Assembly: GCA_024752435.1 (NCBI GenBank)
Contig: CP103037.1
Location: 2,728,001 to 2,792,000 of the forward strand
Direction of reading: 5' to 3'
DNA: 64,000 nt
Source of the DNA: Allantophomopsis cytisporea
Taxonomy: Eukaryota; Ascomycota; Leotiomycetes; Phacidiales; Phacidiaceae
Below the pieces are notes generated by a model. It was not told the DNA's origin and searched no databases. It saw only the letters and a program-made list of their open reading frames with translations. Both the position numbers and the translations under genes were made by a program. Shown piece by piece: positions 63,992 through 64,000 of the stretch (its first letter is position 1; each line of letters opens with the position of its first letter).

Positions 63992-64000
63992 TTATGATGA

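Noticed and set aside
1..64000. CRISPR arrays, bacterial operons, riboswitches
   Set aside because: The DNA is clearly fungal nuclear; tandem repeats lack unique spacers.

Overview
The window is nuclear DNA from a filamentous ascomycete (Pezizomycotina; a Leotiomycete/Helotiales-like fungus is my guess, not proven). Grounds: genes are split by short introns (44 to 123 nt, one of 213 nt) with GTRNGT-like donors, CTAAC/CTGAC-like branch points and YAG acceptors; 5S rRNA genes are dispersed rather than in the rDNA array; tRNA-Glu carries a 24-nt intron; and the gene content (GH11 xylanase, tannase-type esterase, carboxylesterases, Zn2Cys6 regulator, IML1, VCX1, NHA1) is typical of a plant-associated or saprotrophic mould. 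Exon joins given below were worked out by eye from splice signals, reading frame and family motifs.

Layout. 0-2.5 kb: a 5'-truncated, frameshifted SF1 (UPF1/NFX1-like) helicase pseudogene with zinc knuckles. 3.2-8.9 kb: the large iml1 gene (GATOR1/SEACIT, TORC1 control). 8.9-14.1 kb: a 5-kb gene-free, microsatellite-rich stretch leading into vcx1 (vacuolar Ca2+/H+ exchanger), whose first coding exon is only 4 nt. 17.4 kb: a small two-exon gene for an SMP/LEA-like 72-aa protein. 18.9-20.5 kb: a secreted protein of unknown function with a Gly/Pro insert. 21-22.5 kb: tRNA-Glu(CTC) and two variant 5S rRNA genes. 23-31.6 kb: GH11 xylanase, ankyrin protein, cyclophilin, HD-domain hydrolase, tannase/feruloyl esterase. 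31.6-35.8 kb: gene-poor AT-rich tract with an F-box pseudogene and a diverged copy of the element that lies at the window start.

35.8-45 kb: LRR protein and aldo/keto reductase (divergent pair), a PPxY-tailed protein, a membrane-anchored SDR divergent from a G-patch protein, and an MFS drug/H+ antiporter with three introns near its 5' end. 45.8-51.9 kb: two secreted type-B carboxylesterases flanking a Zn2Cys6 regulator, one sharing its promoter region. 52.8 kb: a small single-pass membrane protein. 53.6-56.5 kb: an rvt-type domesticated reverse transcriptase, with a perfect 31-bp TATA-containing palindrome just upstream. 58.3-60.1 kb: nha1 Na+/H+ antiporter. 60.1-62.6 kb: another repeat-rich upstream region, leading to a soluble SREBP-class bHLH factor (62.6-64 kb).

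Common themes are ion homeostasis (VCX1, NHA1), nutrient signalling (IML1) and extracellular plant-polymer degradation. The best candidates for unusual biology are the cellular reverse transcriptase with its palindromic upstream element, and the paired 5S variants with a compensatory helix change.
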